This document shows, in pieces, positions 16,087 through 24,606 of a stretch of DNA of 64,000 nt (position 1 is its first letter; every line of letters begins with the position of its first letter). The notes beneath the pieces were generated by a model. That model was not told where the DNA came from, ran no database searches, and was given only the letters and a program-made list of their open reading frames with translations. The position numbers and the translations under genes were made by a program. The DNA comes from G965198795 sp965198795 (lineage in GTDB: Bacteria > Pseudomonadota > Alphaproteobacteria > Rhodospirillales > Casp-alpha2): assembly GCA_965198795.1 (NCBI GenBank), contig OZ240674.1, positions 1,426,001 through 1,490,000 of the forward strand, read 5' to 3'.

Positions 16087-17352
16087 ATGCATAAAATCGC
16101 CGTTATCGGAGCCGGCATCACCGGCGTCACAACCGCTTACGCTCTTCTGAACCGGGGTTTCCAAGTCACCGTGTTCGACAAGAACCGCTATGCGGCCATG
16201 GAGACGTCTTTTGCGAACGGCGGTCAGCTCTCCGCATCCAACGCCGAGGTCTGGACCCGCTGGTCAACGATTTTCAAGGGCCTCAAATGGATGACCGAGC
16301 CGGGCGCGCCCCTGTTGGTGAACCCGAAGCCGAGCTGGCACAAGTATTCCTGGATGGCCGAGTTCATGGCCAACATTCCGAACTACCGGAAGAACACCGT
16401 CGCCACGGTCAGGCTGGCCATCGCCGCGCGCGAACACTTGAAGGAACACGCCAAGAGAGAGGGCTTCGACTTCGACTGCCAGTCCCGCGGCATCCTGCAC
16501 ATCTACAAGGACAAGGACGAATTCGACCACGCGACGGAAGTGAACGGGCTGCTGGCCGAGGGCGGCCTTACCCGGCGCGCCGTGACGCCGGACGAAATGC
16601 ATGACATGGAACCGGCGCTGAAAGGCGAACTCTACGGCGGCTATTACACCGAGAGCGACTTCACCGGCGACATCCACGCCTATGCCCGGGAACTGGGCGA
16701 CGCCTGCAAACGCCGGGGGGTGCGGTTCCACTACAACGCGGACGTCAAGGACGTCACCCACAACGGCTCCGCCGTGCGAATCGACTGGTCCGGCGACGAA
16801 AACCCCGTTGTGGAAGAAACCTTCGACGCCGTGGTCGTTTCCGCAGGCGTGCACAGCCGCTCGCTCGCTAGCCGGCTGGGCGACCGGGTAAACATCTATC
16901 CCGTGAAGGGCTATTCCATCACCGTCAACCTGAACGATGAGCAAAGCCAGGCGGCCGCCCCATGGGTGAGCCTGCTGGACGACAAAGCCAAACTGGTGAC
17001 CGCGCGGCTGGGCGAAAGCCGGTTGCGGATCGCCGGCACGGCCGAATTCAACGGCTATAACCTGGATATCCGCGATGACCGGATCAGACCCATGACCAAA
17101 TGGGTCGAGCGGCTGTTCCCGGACGTTTCCACCGAGCACGCCGTGCCCTGGGCGGGTCTGCGTCCCATGACGCCGTCCATGATGCCCAAAGTCGGCGCGG
17201 GCAAGAAACCGGGCGTCTATTATAACACGGGACACGGACATCTCGGCTGGACGCTGTCCGCCGCCACGGCCGAGCTTGTCGCCGAGAAAATTCTCAACGA
17301 CGCCAGAACGAATTCGCCACGGGCGCATAAGGCGGCGACGGCGTTTGCATAG
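16087..17352 (+). CDS. FAD-dependent D-amino acid dehydrogenase-like oxidoreductase (DadA family)
   Basis: A 421-residue DAO-family flavoprotein. The FAD motif IAVIGAGITGVTTAYAL is at the extreme N-terminus, ETSFANGGQLSASNAEVW (about residue 40) is characteristic of DadA, and GYYTESDFTGDIHAYAREL (about 180) and YYNTGHGHLGWTLSAATAEL (about 380) complete the fold. Such enzymes oxidise D-amino acids or glycine-like amines to keto acids and feed electrons to the respiratory chain. The ATG at 16087 has GGAGG nine bases upstream. The glycine riboswitch ahead implies that glycine or a related amine is the substrate or a product. It may alternatively serve the N-methyl amino acid pathway encoded upstream. 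Confidence 0.88.
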   Translation: MHKIAVIGAGITGVTTAYALLNRGFQVTVFDKNRYAAMETSFANGGQLSASNAEVWTRWSTIFKGLKWMTEPGAPLLVNPKPSWHKYSWMAEFMANIPNYRKNTVATVRLAIAAREHLKEHAKREGFDFDCQSRGILHIYKDKDEFDHATEVNGLLAEGGLTRRAVTPDEMHDMEPALKGELYGGYYTESDFTGDIHAYARELGDACKRRGVRFHYNADVKDVTHNGSAVRIDWSGDENPVVEETFDAVVVSAGVHSRSLASRLGDRVNIYPVKGYSITVNLNDEQSQAAAPWVSLLDDKAKLVTARLGESRLRIAGTAEFNGYNLDIRDDRIRPMTKWVERLFPDVSTEHAVPWAGLRPMTPSMMPKVGAGKKPGVYYNTGHGHLGWTLSAATAELVAEKILNDARTNSPRAHKAATAFA

Positions 17353-17475
17353 GCGTTCGCATGTACGAAAACCCTTCGTCCCCGGATGGGGGAATCCCGT
17401 TTCCCGGCTTTTCACCGGGCGTGAAATCGTGTTTATGAGAGGGCGCGCGTTCACGAAACAGATGGTGGCCCACTC

Positions 17476-19197
17476 TTGGACGAGTTTCTGATTTCCGTCG
17501 ATTACAAGGACCCGGCCTGGATCGCGATCGCCTTCGGGCTGGGCCTTTTGTGCAAGCAGGTCAACCTGCCGCCCATGGTGGGCTTTCTGGCGGCGGGTTT
17601 CGCGCTTCACCTTCTTGGCGTTCGGAACGGTCCCTTTCTTCAGGCCATCGCCGATCTCGGCATAACGCTCTTGCTGTTCTCCATCGGATTGAAGCTCCGC
17701 CTGGAGACCTTGCTGCGGCCCGAGATATGGGCGACGGCGGCGGCTCATATGGCGGCGACCGTCGCGGCTCTGTCCATCTTCCTGATGATCCTGAGCCTGA
17801 CCGGGGCGCCCCTGTTTTCAAGCCTGACCGCCGTGACGGCGTTGATCATCGCCTTCGCGCTCTCTTTCTCCAGCACGGTCTTCGCCGTCAAAACCCTGGA
17901 AGACCGCGGCGCACTGGTCGCCCGCTATGGCCAGGTCGCCATCGGCGTGCTGGTTCTCCAGGATATCGCCGCCGTCATCTTTCTGGCCGCCTCGACGGGT
18001 AAGCCGCCCAACATCTGGGCCGTTCTCCTGCCTTTGTTGATCCCGGCCCGGTCGCTGGCGCGAAAGGTCCTGGACTTCAGCGGACACAAGGAGCTTCTCA
18101 CCATCTTCGGCTTCGTCATGGCCTTGGGCGGCGCGGCCCTGTTCGAGTTCGCGGGCATGAAGGGCGACCTGGGCGCGCTGATCATGGGCGTGCTTCTGGC
18201 CGGTCACCATAAAACCAACGAGCTGGCCAGGACCCTGCTCGATTTTAAGGATGTCTTCCTCGTGGGATTCTTCCTGACCATCGGTCTGACGGGCCTGCCC
18301 GGTTGGGAAACGCTCGCCGTCGCCCTCGTCCTGATTCTCCTCATTCCGCTGAAGACCGCCCTGTTCTTCTGGCTGCTGACCCGTTTCCGCCTGCGGGCCC
18401 GGGGGGCCACGCTCGGCTCCCTGGTGCTCGGCAATTATTCCGAATTCGGCCTGATCGTCGGCGCCATCGCGATTTCTGCGGGCTGGGCGGATGAAGTCTG
18501 GATCACGGTCATCGCCGTCGCGCTGGCCCTTTCGTTCGCCATCGCGTCTCCCTTCAACACCCACGCGGACCGGATTTACGGTCTATGCCGCGCCCGGTTA
18601 AAGAGCTTCGAGAGCAAGGAGCGCCTCCCCGGCGACGAAGCCATCGATTTTTCCGGCGACCGGATTCTGGTTTTCGGCATGGGCCGCATGGGCCGCGCCA
18701 TTTATGACGAAATGCGCTCTCACGTCGGGCCGGAAGTCCTGGGGGTCGATCTGGATGAGTCCCGGGTCGTCAGCCATTGCGAAGCAGGCCGCAAGGTGAT
18801 CCTGGGCGACGCCACTCACCCGGAATTCTGGTCACGGGTCAACGACGGTCATGGACACGTGGACCTGATCGTCCTCGCCATGCCCCATCACTCCGCGAAC
18901 ATCGACGCCGCGCGCCGGATGCGCAAACGCGGCTATGAGGGACCTATCATCGCCACCGCGCTGCACGCGGACGAAGAGGAGGATCTGATCGGAAGCGGCG
19001 TGAATGAAGTCTTCAACGTCTACCGCGAGGCCGGCGCCGGCGCCGCCGCCCATCTCCGCCGCTTTCTGCCCCAAACCGAACAGCAGCACTTCGGCGAGTT
19101 CGCCGGCGCGCCGGCGGATGCGTCTGAGCCGGAGCCCGGACCGCCGCGGGAGGCGGAGAACCCCGAGAGTTCGAAGGACGCGAAGGCCAAAGCCTAA
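17476..19197 (+). CDS. Kef-type cation/proton antiporter with TrkA-N domain
   Basis: A 573-residue protein: about 12 membrane helices (residues 13-360) of the CPA2 Na+/H+ exchanger fold, then a cytosolic RCK/TrkA-N Rossmann domain beginning RILVFGMGRMGRAIYDEM near residue 395, then an acidic, Pro-rich tail. It resembles the potassium efflux antiporters KefB/KefC, which are gated by glutathione adducts and nucleotides. The start is a TTG at 17476, since no ATG fits before the first helix. It is monocistronic and is followed by insertion-sequence debris. Confidence 0.88.
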   Translation: MDEFLISVDYKDPAWIAIAFGLGLLCKQVNLPPMVGFLAAGFALHLLGVRNGPFLQAIADLGITLLLFSIGLKLRLETLLRPEIWATAAAHMAATVAALSIFLMILSLTGAPLFSSLTAVTALIIAFALSFSSTVFAVKTLEDRGALVARYGQVAIGVLVLQDIAAVIFLAASTGKPPNIWAVLLPLLIPARSLARKVLDFSGHKELLTIFGFVMALGGAALFEFAGMKGDLGALIMGVLLAGHHKTNELARTLLDFKDVFLVGFFLTIGLTGLPGWETLAVALVLILLIPLKTALFFWLLTRFRLRARGATLGSLVLGNYSEFGLIVGAIAISAGWADEVWITVIAVALALSFAIASPFNTHADRIYGLCRARLKSFESKERLPGDEAIDFSGDRILVFGMGRMGRAIYDEMRSHVGPEVLGVDLDESRVVSHCEAGRKVILGDATHPEFWSRVNDGHGHVDLIVLAMPHHSANIDAARRMRKRGYEGPIIATALHADEEEDLIGSGVNEVFNVYREAGAGAAAHLRRFLPQTEQQHFGEFAGAPADASEPEPGPPREAENPESSKDAKAKA

Positions 19198-19282
19198 AGC
19201 CCCGCCTCGGCAGTCCACTCAAGGGGACTGGCGCCCCGCCTCTAGAAACTTAGATCAAATAAGAACCTAGAGCGTTTTGCAT

Positions 19283-19444
19283 TTAATCTGGGCCATATCC
19301 GGCTGCTTTAAAGAAGTTGTGGCATTCCTGGGGGTTGAACAGATCACAGATGCCGCCGAGCGCTTCAAACAAGACGCCGAACACTCTGGCTCCGACGCGC
19401 CGCAAGTGTGCTTTGAGTTTAGAGAACGCCATTTCAATGGGATT
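19283..19444 (-). pseudogene. IS630-family transposase C-terminal remnant
   Basis: Reading leftward, the frame gives NPIEMAFSKLKAHLRRVGAR, then VFGVLFEALGGICDLF and NPQECHNFFKAAGYGPD and a stop. This is the C-terminus of IS630-family transposases, including the Glu of the DDE triad in NPIE. Upstream of NPIE the frame stays open but the expected catalytic-domain sequence is missing, so the element is truncated. The recurrent end FFKAAGY is a family hallmark. Confidence 0.8.
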
Positions 19445-19535
19445 TAAAGCAGTTTGAGTGAGCGACTTTTCAAGCCTCTTACGAGCCAGTTCAACTACTC
19501 TCGGAAAGTTAAATGGCCTTGCCTTACGGGCAAGA

Positions 19536-19889
19536 CTACAGGTTTGGATGGACGAAGCGGGGAGTTTGAGGGCCTAGGATCCGGACCCTAGTTGGTAGCC
19601 TACAGAGGTCACCTTGCGCAACAATTAACTGCTTTTCGTGTTCATCAGCTTCCCTAACTTTTCTGAACAATCCCTTAGCTTCCTGCATATCTATCACAAA
19701 TGAATGACTGGAATATGTCTGTGATAGTTGCAAAAGGCTATCAGACTTCAAGTTTTTGAACCGAGCATCCAACCGCTTTCCATAATCTTCGCCAATTCGC
19801 ATCGCCCGTCCACACGGGGCCTGTCCATACGGGGCCTGTTCATACGGAGACCGCGCCGGAATAGCTTTCATCGACTTCGATTTCACCAC
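19536..19889 (-). CDS. hypothetical protein, possibly chimeric within IS debris
   Basis: An open frame of 117 residues lies between two transposase fragments. Its first 30 residues are made from the out-of-frame IS1595 remnant and a 15-base tandem repeat (YEQAPYGQAPCGR). The middle part, FKNLKSDSLLQLSQTYSSHS followed by FVIDMQEAKGLFRKVREADE, looks like real protein text of moderate charge but matches no family I know. It may be the tail of a broken gene caught between insertion sequences. Expression is doubtful. Confidence 0.25.
   Translation of the reverse strand: MVKSKSMKAIPARSPYEQAPYGQAPCGRAMRIGEDYGKRLDARFKNLKSDSLLQLSQTYSSHSFVIDMQEAKGLFRKVREADEHEKQLIVAQGDLCRLPTRVRILGPQTPRFVHPNL
19807..19851. 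repeat. 15-base tandem repeat, three imperfect copies
   Basis: CGTCCACACGGGGCC, TGTCCATACGGGGCC and TGTTCATACGGAGAC follow each other directly at the broken end of the IS1595 fragment. The repeat marks where the transposase frame is lost. Confidence 0.7.
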
Positions 19890-20049
19890 TCGTCATAGAC
19901 GGCTCATCGCTGGTAATCTTGTCGTGGATCGTCTCGCGAAGCTTGTGGAAGAAGAGGGTCGCGGTGTTGCGATTGACGCCCGTCAATTCAGCCGGCGGAA
20001 CGTGCTGTTGAACCCGCACAGAAATACTGGATAAGCTCGATTTGAACAC
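19852..20049 (-). pseudogene. IS1595-family transposase remnant
   Basis: The leftward frame reads VPPAELTGVNRNTATLFFHK, then LRETIHDKITSDEP, then GEIEVDESYSGA. This is the HTH-to-DDE junction of IS1595/IS1016-type transposases, which normally continue FGGRRKGKRGRG after EVDESY. The frame breaks at this point into a tandem repeat, and the zinc-ribbon N-terminus is also missing. The flanking GGGTCTGACATAGATAGC (leftward, 20109-20126) may be an outer end of the element, but a matching end was not found. Confidence 0.75.
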
Positions 20050-20276
20050 TTCCCCGGAGCCTGCTCCGGCGCCTTGCCCTAACCATCTGACATCAATAGA
20101 CTTTCTCAGCTATCTATGTCAGACCCAATAATAATTCATGTAATTATTGTGAATTCTGACTTTTACATCCGAGGTTAATAACCGGAGACAGCCGCGCCGC
20201 GTCAATTTCCGACAAGCTGTTTTCTATCCAACTAATTTCAATATTTCTCATACGTTCTCATCGACGGAATGAATTG

Positions 20277-20882
20277 CTATACGTTTAGCACGATATCGAA
20301 GCGCGCCTCACCAGTTGACGCATCGGCGATCACCGCTTTTCGCTGGGCGTCCGAGCCGATACGCCGCAGCAAAAAGTCGTGCTCGTTTCCCGGCTGACCC
20401 TTGAAATACATCTGCGTCGTGAATAAACCGAAATCGGGTCTCCGAACCGCGAAGTGAAGATGCGGCGCGCGCCCCGGATAGACTCCAGGGAAGACGGTCT
20501 CGAAGGCGTAAAGACCGGCGCGCCGGGTCAACACCCGCCCATATCCCTTGAAGCCCATTGAAACGCCGTTTGGTCCCACGTCATCCAGATAGCGGCCATG
20601 GGGGTCCGACTGCCAGAGCTCCACCATCGCGCCGCTCAAGGGTTTCCCGTCGCGCCCCCGAACCTGGCCGGCGACGGCCAGTCCCCGCGCCCCCTTGATC
20701 CCGGCGCCCCGCAACAGGTTATGGTCCGCGTCAATGGGGCGCCTGGTTGGATAAAACGGGCCCGGCGTCTGGGCGGGGGTCGGAACCTCCGAACGGGCGG
20801 CGGACACGCGGGGCAGGACTAGACCCGCCCCAAGCGCCGCGCCGCCCAGCAACAGGCGGCGGCGGCATGGCCCGCGCCTCAT
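20277..20882 (-). CDS. exported intradiol ring-cleavage dioxygenase-like protein
   Basis: A 201-residue protein with an Arg-rich leader, RRRLLLGGAALGAGLVLP (residues 8-25), that resembles a twin-arginine or lipoprotein-like export signal. The mature part has the protocatechuate 3,4-dioxygenase beta-sandwich: TPAQTPGPFYP (about 36-46), AMVELWQSDPHGRYLDD (about 85-101) with the first Tyr ligand, and VFPGVYPGRAPHLHFAV (about 132-148) with the second Tyr and two His ligands of the Fe(III) site. Exported single-subunit members cleave catechol-type rings, but substrates are largely unknown. The ATG at 20882 is preferred because the longer form would put ten residues before the signal. It lies four bases after the YbjQ-like gene. 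Confidence 0.8.
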   Translation of the reverse strand: MRRGPCRRRLLLGGAALGAGLVLPRVSAARSEVPTPAQTPGPFYPTRRPIDADHNLLRGAGIKGARGLAVAGQVRGRDGKPLSGAMVELWQSDPHGRYLDDVGPNGVSMGFKGYGRVLTRRAGLYAFETVFPGVYPGRAPHLHFAVRRPDFGLFTTQMYFKGQPGNEHDFLLRRIGSDAQRKAVIADASTGEARFDIVLNV

Positions 20883-20886
20883 GGAC

Positions 20887-21210
20887 TTAACCCAGTTTAA
20901 CGGCCGTTCCATTGGCGGACACCATCAGCATGGTGGAATTGGAGGACGCGATGGACTCGTAATCCAAATCAACCGACACCACGGCGTCGGCGCCCAATTC
21001 AGCTGCGCGTTCGCGCATTTCCAGCAACGCGAACTCCTTGGCTTTTTGAAGTTCTTTTTCGTAGGACGCGGAGCGCCCTCCCACGATGTCACGGATACCG
21101 GCGAAGAAATCCTTGAAGATGTTGGTCCCCATTACGGCGTCGCCGGAAACGATGCCCATGTAGGCGGTGACCTTGCGGCCCTCGATGGATTCGGTGGTGG
21201 TGACGATCAT
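20887..21210 (-). CDS. YbjQ family protein
   Basis: A 107-residue protein of the YbjQ/UPF0145 family (heavy-metal-binding-like fold): MIVTTTESIEGRKVTAYMGI, GDAVMGTNIFKDFFAGIRDIVGGRS, and AAELGADAVVSVDLDYE are diagnostic. Members form pentameric rings, and their function is unsettled. It is read together with the downstream dioxygenase-like gene. Confidence 0.88.
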   Translation of the reverse strand: MIVTTTESIEGRKVTAYMGIVSGDAVMGTNIFKDFFAGIRDIVGGRSASYEKELQKAKEFALLEMRERAAELGADAVVSVDLDYESIASSNSTMLMVSANGTAVKLG

Positions 21211-21293
21211 GGGAACCCCCTTCCATGAATGCGGCGTCTTGGCGAGCGCGGCGCATCACGGACTTTCGATCACGCGCGGCCCTTTCGCTTGAC

Positions 21294-22667
21294 TCAATAT
21301 GCCAACGGAACGCCCGCCTCGCCAAGCGTCTTTTCTTGACGGTCACGGACAGCCTCGACGGAGTAGTCCCCGATCAGGCCGTGGAACAACCGGCACCAGT
21401 TGATTTCCGCGTTCAGGTGCGTGAAGACGCTGCCCAGTCCGATGGCGGCCCGGTCCATCAGGACGAACTCGCGTGGCGGCGTGACGCCTCCCAACCGCTT
21501 GAGTTCCTTATGCACTTTGGCGGCGACATTGGCGCCGTACGCGACGCCGCCGTCCTTCTGGATATGAGCCACCTCGTCTTTCAAGAGGGGTTTATAGAGG
21601 AACTCCGCCCATTGGTTCAGGACGTCGATCATTTCCTTCGAAAGGTCCCTGAAACCCCACGTTTCATAGGCGCGCACCGCCAATTCATGGTCGCCGTCCC
21701 GGATCGCCCGGTAAAGATCGATGACAGCGCCGGCGAATTCCGGCCGGAAAATGCGGATACAGCCAAAATCCAGCAGGTTCACCGAACCATCCTCGCGCAC
21801 CGCGTAATTGCCGAGGTGCGGATCGCCATGGATGACGCCGTATTTGTAGAACGGGGTGTACCAGGCCTCGAACATGGACATGGCGACGCGGTTCCGGAAT
21901 TCCAGATCCCGGTCGAGCACGTCCATGATGGGCGCGCCGTCGAGCCATGTCATGGTGAGCAGCCGGTCCGTGCAAAGCTCGTCAATCGGTTCCGGCACGT
22001 GAACATGACCGTTACCCGCGTGGATGGCGCCATAGAGCCGCATGTTGGCGGCCTCGCGCCCGTAATCCAGTTCCTCCCGAAGACGTTCCGACAGCTCCAT
22101 ATGAATCTGGCTGGGGTCGATGGCCCGGTCGTATTGCTTATAAAGCCGGAATGCGAATTTCAGCTGGTTCAGGTCCGATTCAACGGCGGACGCCATATCG
22201 GGATACTGAAGCTTGCAGGCCAGGCGCGCGCCATCTTCCAGGGCGGCCTTGTGGACCTGGCCAAGAGACGCTGCGGCGCAGGCTTCATGCTCGAATTCGG
22301 CGAACTTCCTCCGCCAGCCGCGCCCCAACTCGGTCGCCATGCGCCGGCGCACGAACGCCCAGCCCATGGAGGGCGCGTTGTTCTGGAGCTTTCGAAGCTC
22401 CTTGACGTATTCTTCCGGCAGAACGTCCGGAATGGTCGCTAGAATCTGCGCGACCTTCATCAAGGGGCCCTTGAGACCACCCAGCGCGCGCATCAATTCT
22501 CCGGCGTGAACTTCCTTGTCCAGCTTGATGCCGAGCAACTTGCTGCCCGCCACCTTCAAGCCTAGTCCGCCGACGGTCGAGCCCACGCGTGTGAACCGCC
22601 GGGCGCGCCCGGACAGGCTGTCCGCGTCGCGGTATCTCTGGTCTTCGGCGGTGCTCTTGTCCGACAT
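21294..22667 (-). CDS. ABC1/AarF/UbiB-type atypical kinase
   Basis: A 457-residue protein-kinase-like protein. The ABC1 landmarks are present: the N-terminal PLMKVAQILATIPDVLPEEY motif (about residues 68-87), the Ala-rich loop ACAAASLGQVHKA (about 127-139), the catalytic loop VIHGDPHLGNY (about 278-288) and NLLDFGCIR (about 297-305). The usual KxGQ is KVAQ here, a variant seen in an alphaproteobacterial subgroup. UbiB members support ubiquinone biosynthesis or lipid handling, but this soluble form lacks the C-terminal membrane helices of UbiB, so its role is less certain. It is 32 bases downstream of the oligopeptidase gene. Confidence 0.88.
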   Translation of the reverse strand: MSDKSTAEDQRYRDADSLSGRARRFTRVGSTVGGLGLKVAGSKLLGIKLDKEVHAGELMRALGGLKGPLMKVAQILATIPDVLPEEYVKELRKLQNNAPSMGWAFVRRRMATELGRGWRRKFAEFEHEACAAASLGQVHKAALEDGARLACKLQYPDMASAVESDLNQLKFAFRLYKQYDRAIDPSQIHMELSERLREELDYGREAANMRLYGAIHAGNGHVHVPEPIDELCTDRLLTMTWLDGAPIMDVLDRDLEFRNRVAMSMFEAWYTPFYKYGVIHGDPHLGNYAVREDGSVNLLDFGCIRIFRPEFAGAVIDLYRAIRDGDHELAVRAYETWGFRDLSKEMIDVLNQWAEFLYKPLLKDEVAHIQKDGGVAYGANVAAKVHKELKRLGGVTPPREFVLMDRAAIGLGSVFTHLNAEINWCRLFHGLIGDYSVEAVRDRQEKTLGEAGVPLAY

Positions 22668-22699
22668 GCCTTTCCTTACGTAACAGGGACGATGGCGGT

Positions 22700-24478
22700 T
22701 TACACCTCTTCCAATTGATCGACGAGGCCGGAGATGACCGACAGGCCGCGTTTCCAGAACGCCGGGTCCGACGCGTCCAGGCCAAAGGGCGCCAGCAACT
22801 CCTTGTGATGCAGCGTGCCGCCCGCTTTCAGCATCTCCAGATACTTCGCCTGGAAACCTGGATGGCCGTCTTGAAAGACGCTGTAGAGCGAGTTCACCAG
22901 GCAGTCGCCGAACGCATAGGCGTAGACATAGAACGGCGAGTGGATGAAGTGCGGGATATAAGCCCAGAAGGTCCGGTAATCGTCGTCGAACTTGAATGCG
23001 GGACCCAGGCTTTCCGTCTGAACCGCCATCCAGATGTCGCCTAGCTGTTCGGGACTCAGCTCCCCTTCGGCCCGGGCGTCGTGGACGCGGCGCTCGAATT
23101 CATGAAAGGCGATCTGACGCACGACCGTGTTCAGCATGTCCTCGACTTTTCCGGCCAGCAGAACGCGCTTCCGCGCCGAATCCGGCTCATCGGCCAGCAT
23201 TCCTTGAAAGGTCAGCATCTCGCCGAAGACGGACGCCGTCTCCGCCAGCGTCAGCGGGGCGTCGGACATCAGCGTCCCTTGCGGGCCGGAGAGCACCTGG
23301 TGAACACCGTGACCCAGTTCATGGGCCAGCGTCATCACGTCCCGCGCCTTGCCGTGGAAATTCATCAGAATGTAGGGATGCGCGCTGGGTACGGTGGAAT
23401 GGGAAAAGGCACCTGAATCCTTGCCCGGCCGGAGCGCGGCGTCAATCCAGCGTTTATCGAAGAAATCCTTGGCGATATCGGCAATTTCCGGCGTGAAGCG
23501 GCCATAGGACGCCAGCACGGCGTCTTTCGCCTCGTCCCAGGTGAACGTGCGGTCCCGGATTTCCGGAAGCGGCGCGTTCCGGTCCCACCAATTCAGCCGC
23601 TCTTCGCCGAACCACTTGGCCTTCAGCTTATAATACCGGTGCGCCAGGGCCTCGTGGGAATCCCTCACCGCCGTCACCAGCGCGTCGACCACTTCGTCTT
23701 CAACCTGGTTCGCGAGGTTCCGGCTGGAAACGGGGCGTTTGAACTTGCGCCAGGCGTCTTCTATTTCCTTGTCCTTGGCCAGCGTGTTGGTGACGAGGGC
23801 GAACAGCTTCACCTTGTCTCCGAACCCCTTCGCCAGGGCCCTCGCGCCCGCTTCCCGGTCGGCGCCGTCCTCGTCGGTCAGCATGTTCAGCGTATCGGAC
23901 AAGGATTTCCGTTCGCCGGAGACGTCAAAGGACATCTCGGCGAGCGTCTCGTCGAACAAGCGAACCCAGGCGCTCCGCCCAGCGACGGATTTCTCGTGCA
24001 GAACCTTTTCCACATCGTCCGGCAACTGGTGCGGGCGCATTTGGCGCTCCGCTTCAATCCACGGGCGGTAACGGGCGAGACGCCCGCTCGCCGCCATTTG
24101 CGCCTCAAGCCGGCCGTCCTCGATCCGGTTAAGTTCGAGAGTGAAGAACAAGGCGACCGTGAAGATGTCGTTAGAGCGCTCCCGCATGGTCTGCGCGAAG
24201 CGCGCCGCGTCCCCGTCCGACATATCGGCGGCGTACGTCAACTGCGCGAAGGAAACAACGCGATAAACCTTTTCAACCATGGATTCATAGAGTTCCACGG
24301 CGCCGGCCAGCCGCTCGCCCGTGGCGTCGGCCATTTTACCCTGAATGCCGGCGGCCAGCTTTTCCGCGTCCGCCATGGCGGCCTTCAGATCGGCCTCGAT
24401 CGCCGGGTCCTTGATCCCCGAATAGAGATCGGCCAGATTCCATTCGGGTAAAACGTCTGCAACGGCGTGGTCGGGCAT
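22700..24478 (-). CDS. pepF: M3 family oligoendopeptidase F
   Basis: A 592-residue cytosolic zinc metallopeptidase. The active-site motif is TLAHELGHGVHQVLSG (about residues 375-390, HExxH form HELGH), and the third ligand Glu lies in SVFGEMLTFQG about 25 residues on. The N-terminal PEWNLADLYSGIKDP is characteristic of the PepF/M3B group. It degrades peptides of about 7-17 residues. The start at 24478 is preferred since upstream in-frame residues show no family similarity. It is divergent from the acyl-CoA synthetase gene across 128 bases that must hold both promoters. Confidence 0.93.
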   Translation of the reverse strand: MPDHAVADVLPEWNLADLYSGIKDPAIEADLKAAMADAEKLAAGIQGKMADATGERLAGAVELYESMVEKVYRVVSFAQLTYAADMSDGDAARFAQTMRERSNDIFTVALFFTLELNRIEDGRLEAQMAASGRLARYRPWIEAERQMRPHQLPDDVEKVLHEKSVAGRSAWVRLFDETLAEMSFDVSGERKSLSDTLNMLTDEDGADREAGARALAKGFGDKVKLFALVTNTLAKDKEIEDAWRKFKRPVSSRNLANQVEDEVVDALVTAVRDSHEALAHRYYKLKAKWFGEERLNWWDRNAPLPEIRDRTFTWDEAKDAVLASYGRFTPEIADIAKDFFDKRWIDAALRPGKDSGAFSHSTVPSAHPYILMNFHGKARDVMTLAHELGHGVHQVLSGPQGTLMSDAPLTLAETASVFGEMLTFQGMLADEPDSARKRVLLAGKVEDMLNTVVRQIAFHEFERRVHDARAEGELSPEQLGDIWMAVQTESLGPAFKFDDDYRTFWAYIPHFIHSPFYVYAYAFGDCLVNSLYSVFQDGHPGFQAKYLEMLKAGGTLHHKELLAPFGLDASDPAFWKRGLSVISGLVDQLEEV

Positions 24479-24606
24479 GGTCGTTCCTTCGGTTCGGTTC
24501 CTTGAAAGCATCTGAACGTCGAGCATAGAAATAGAGATAGAACCAGGACGCCGCCCCGGCAACGCCCCGCGCTTCACAATCACTCGAATTCCGGAAGGTC
24601 TTTTCC

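Noticed and set aside
16264..17748. A long 494-codon leftward frame
   Set aside because: It is antisense to the DadA-like gene and the following gap, with composition typical of a mirror frame in GC-rich DNA and no family features.
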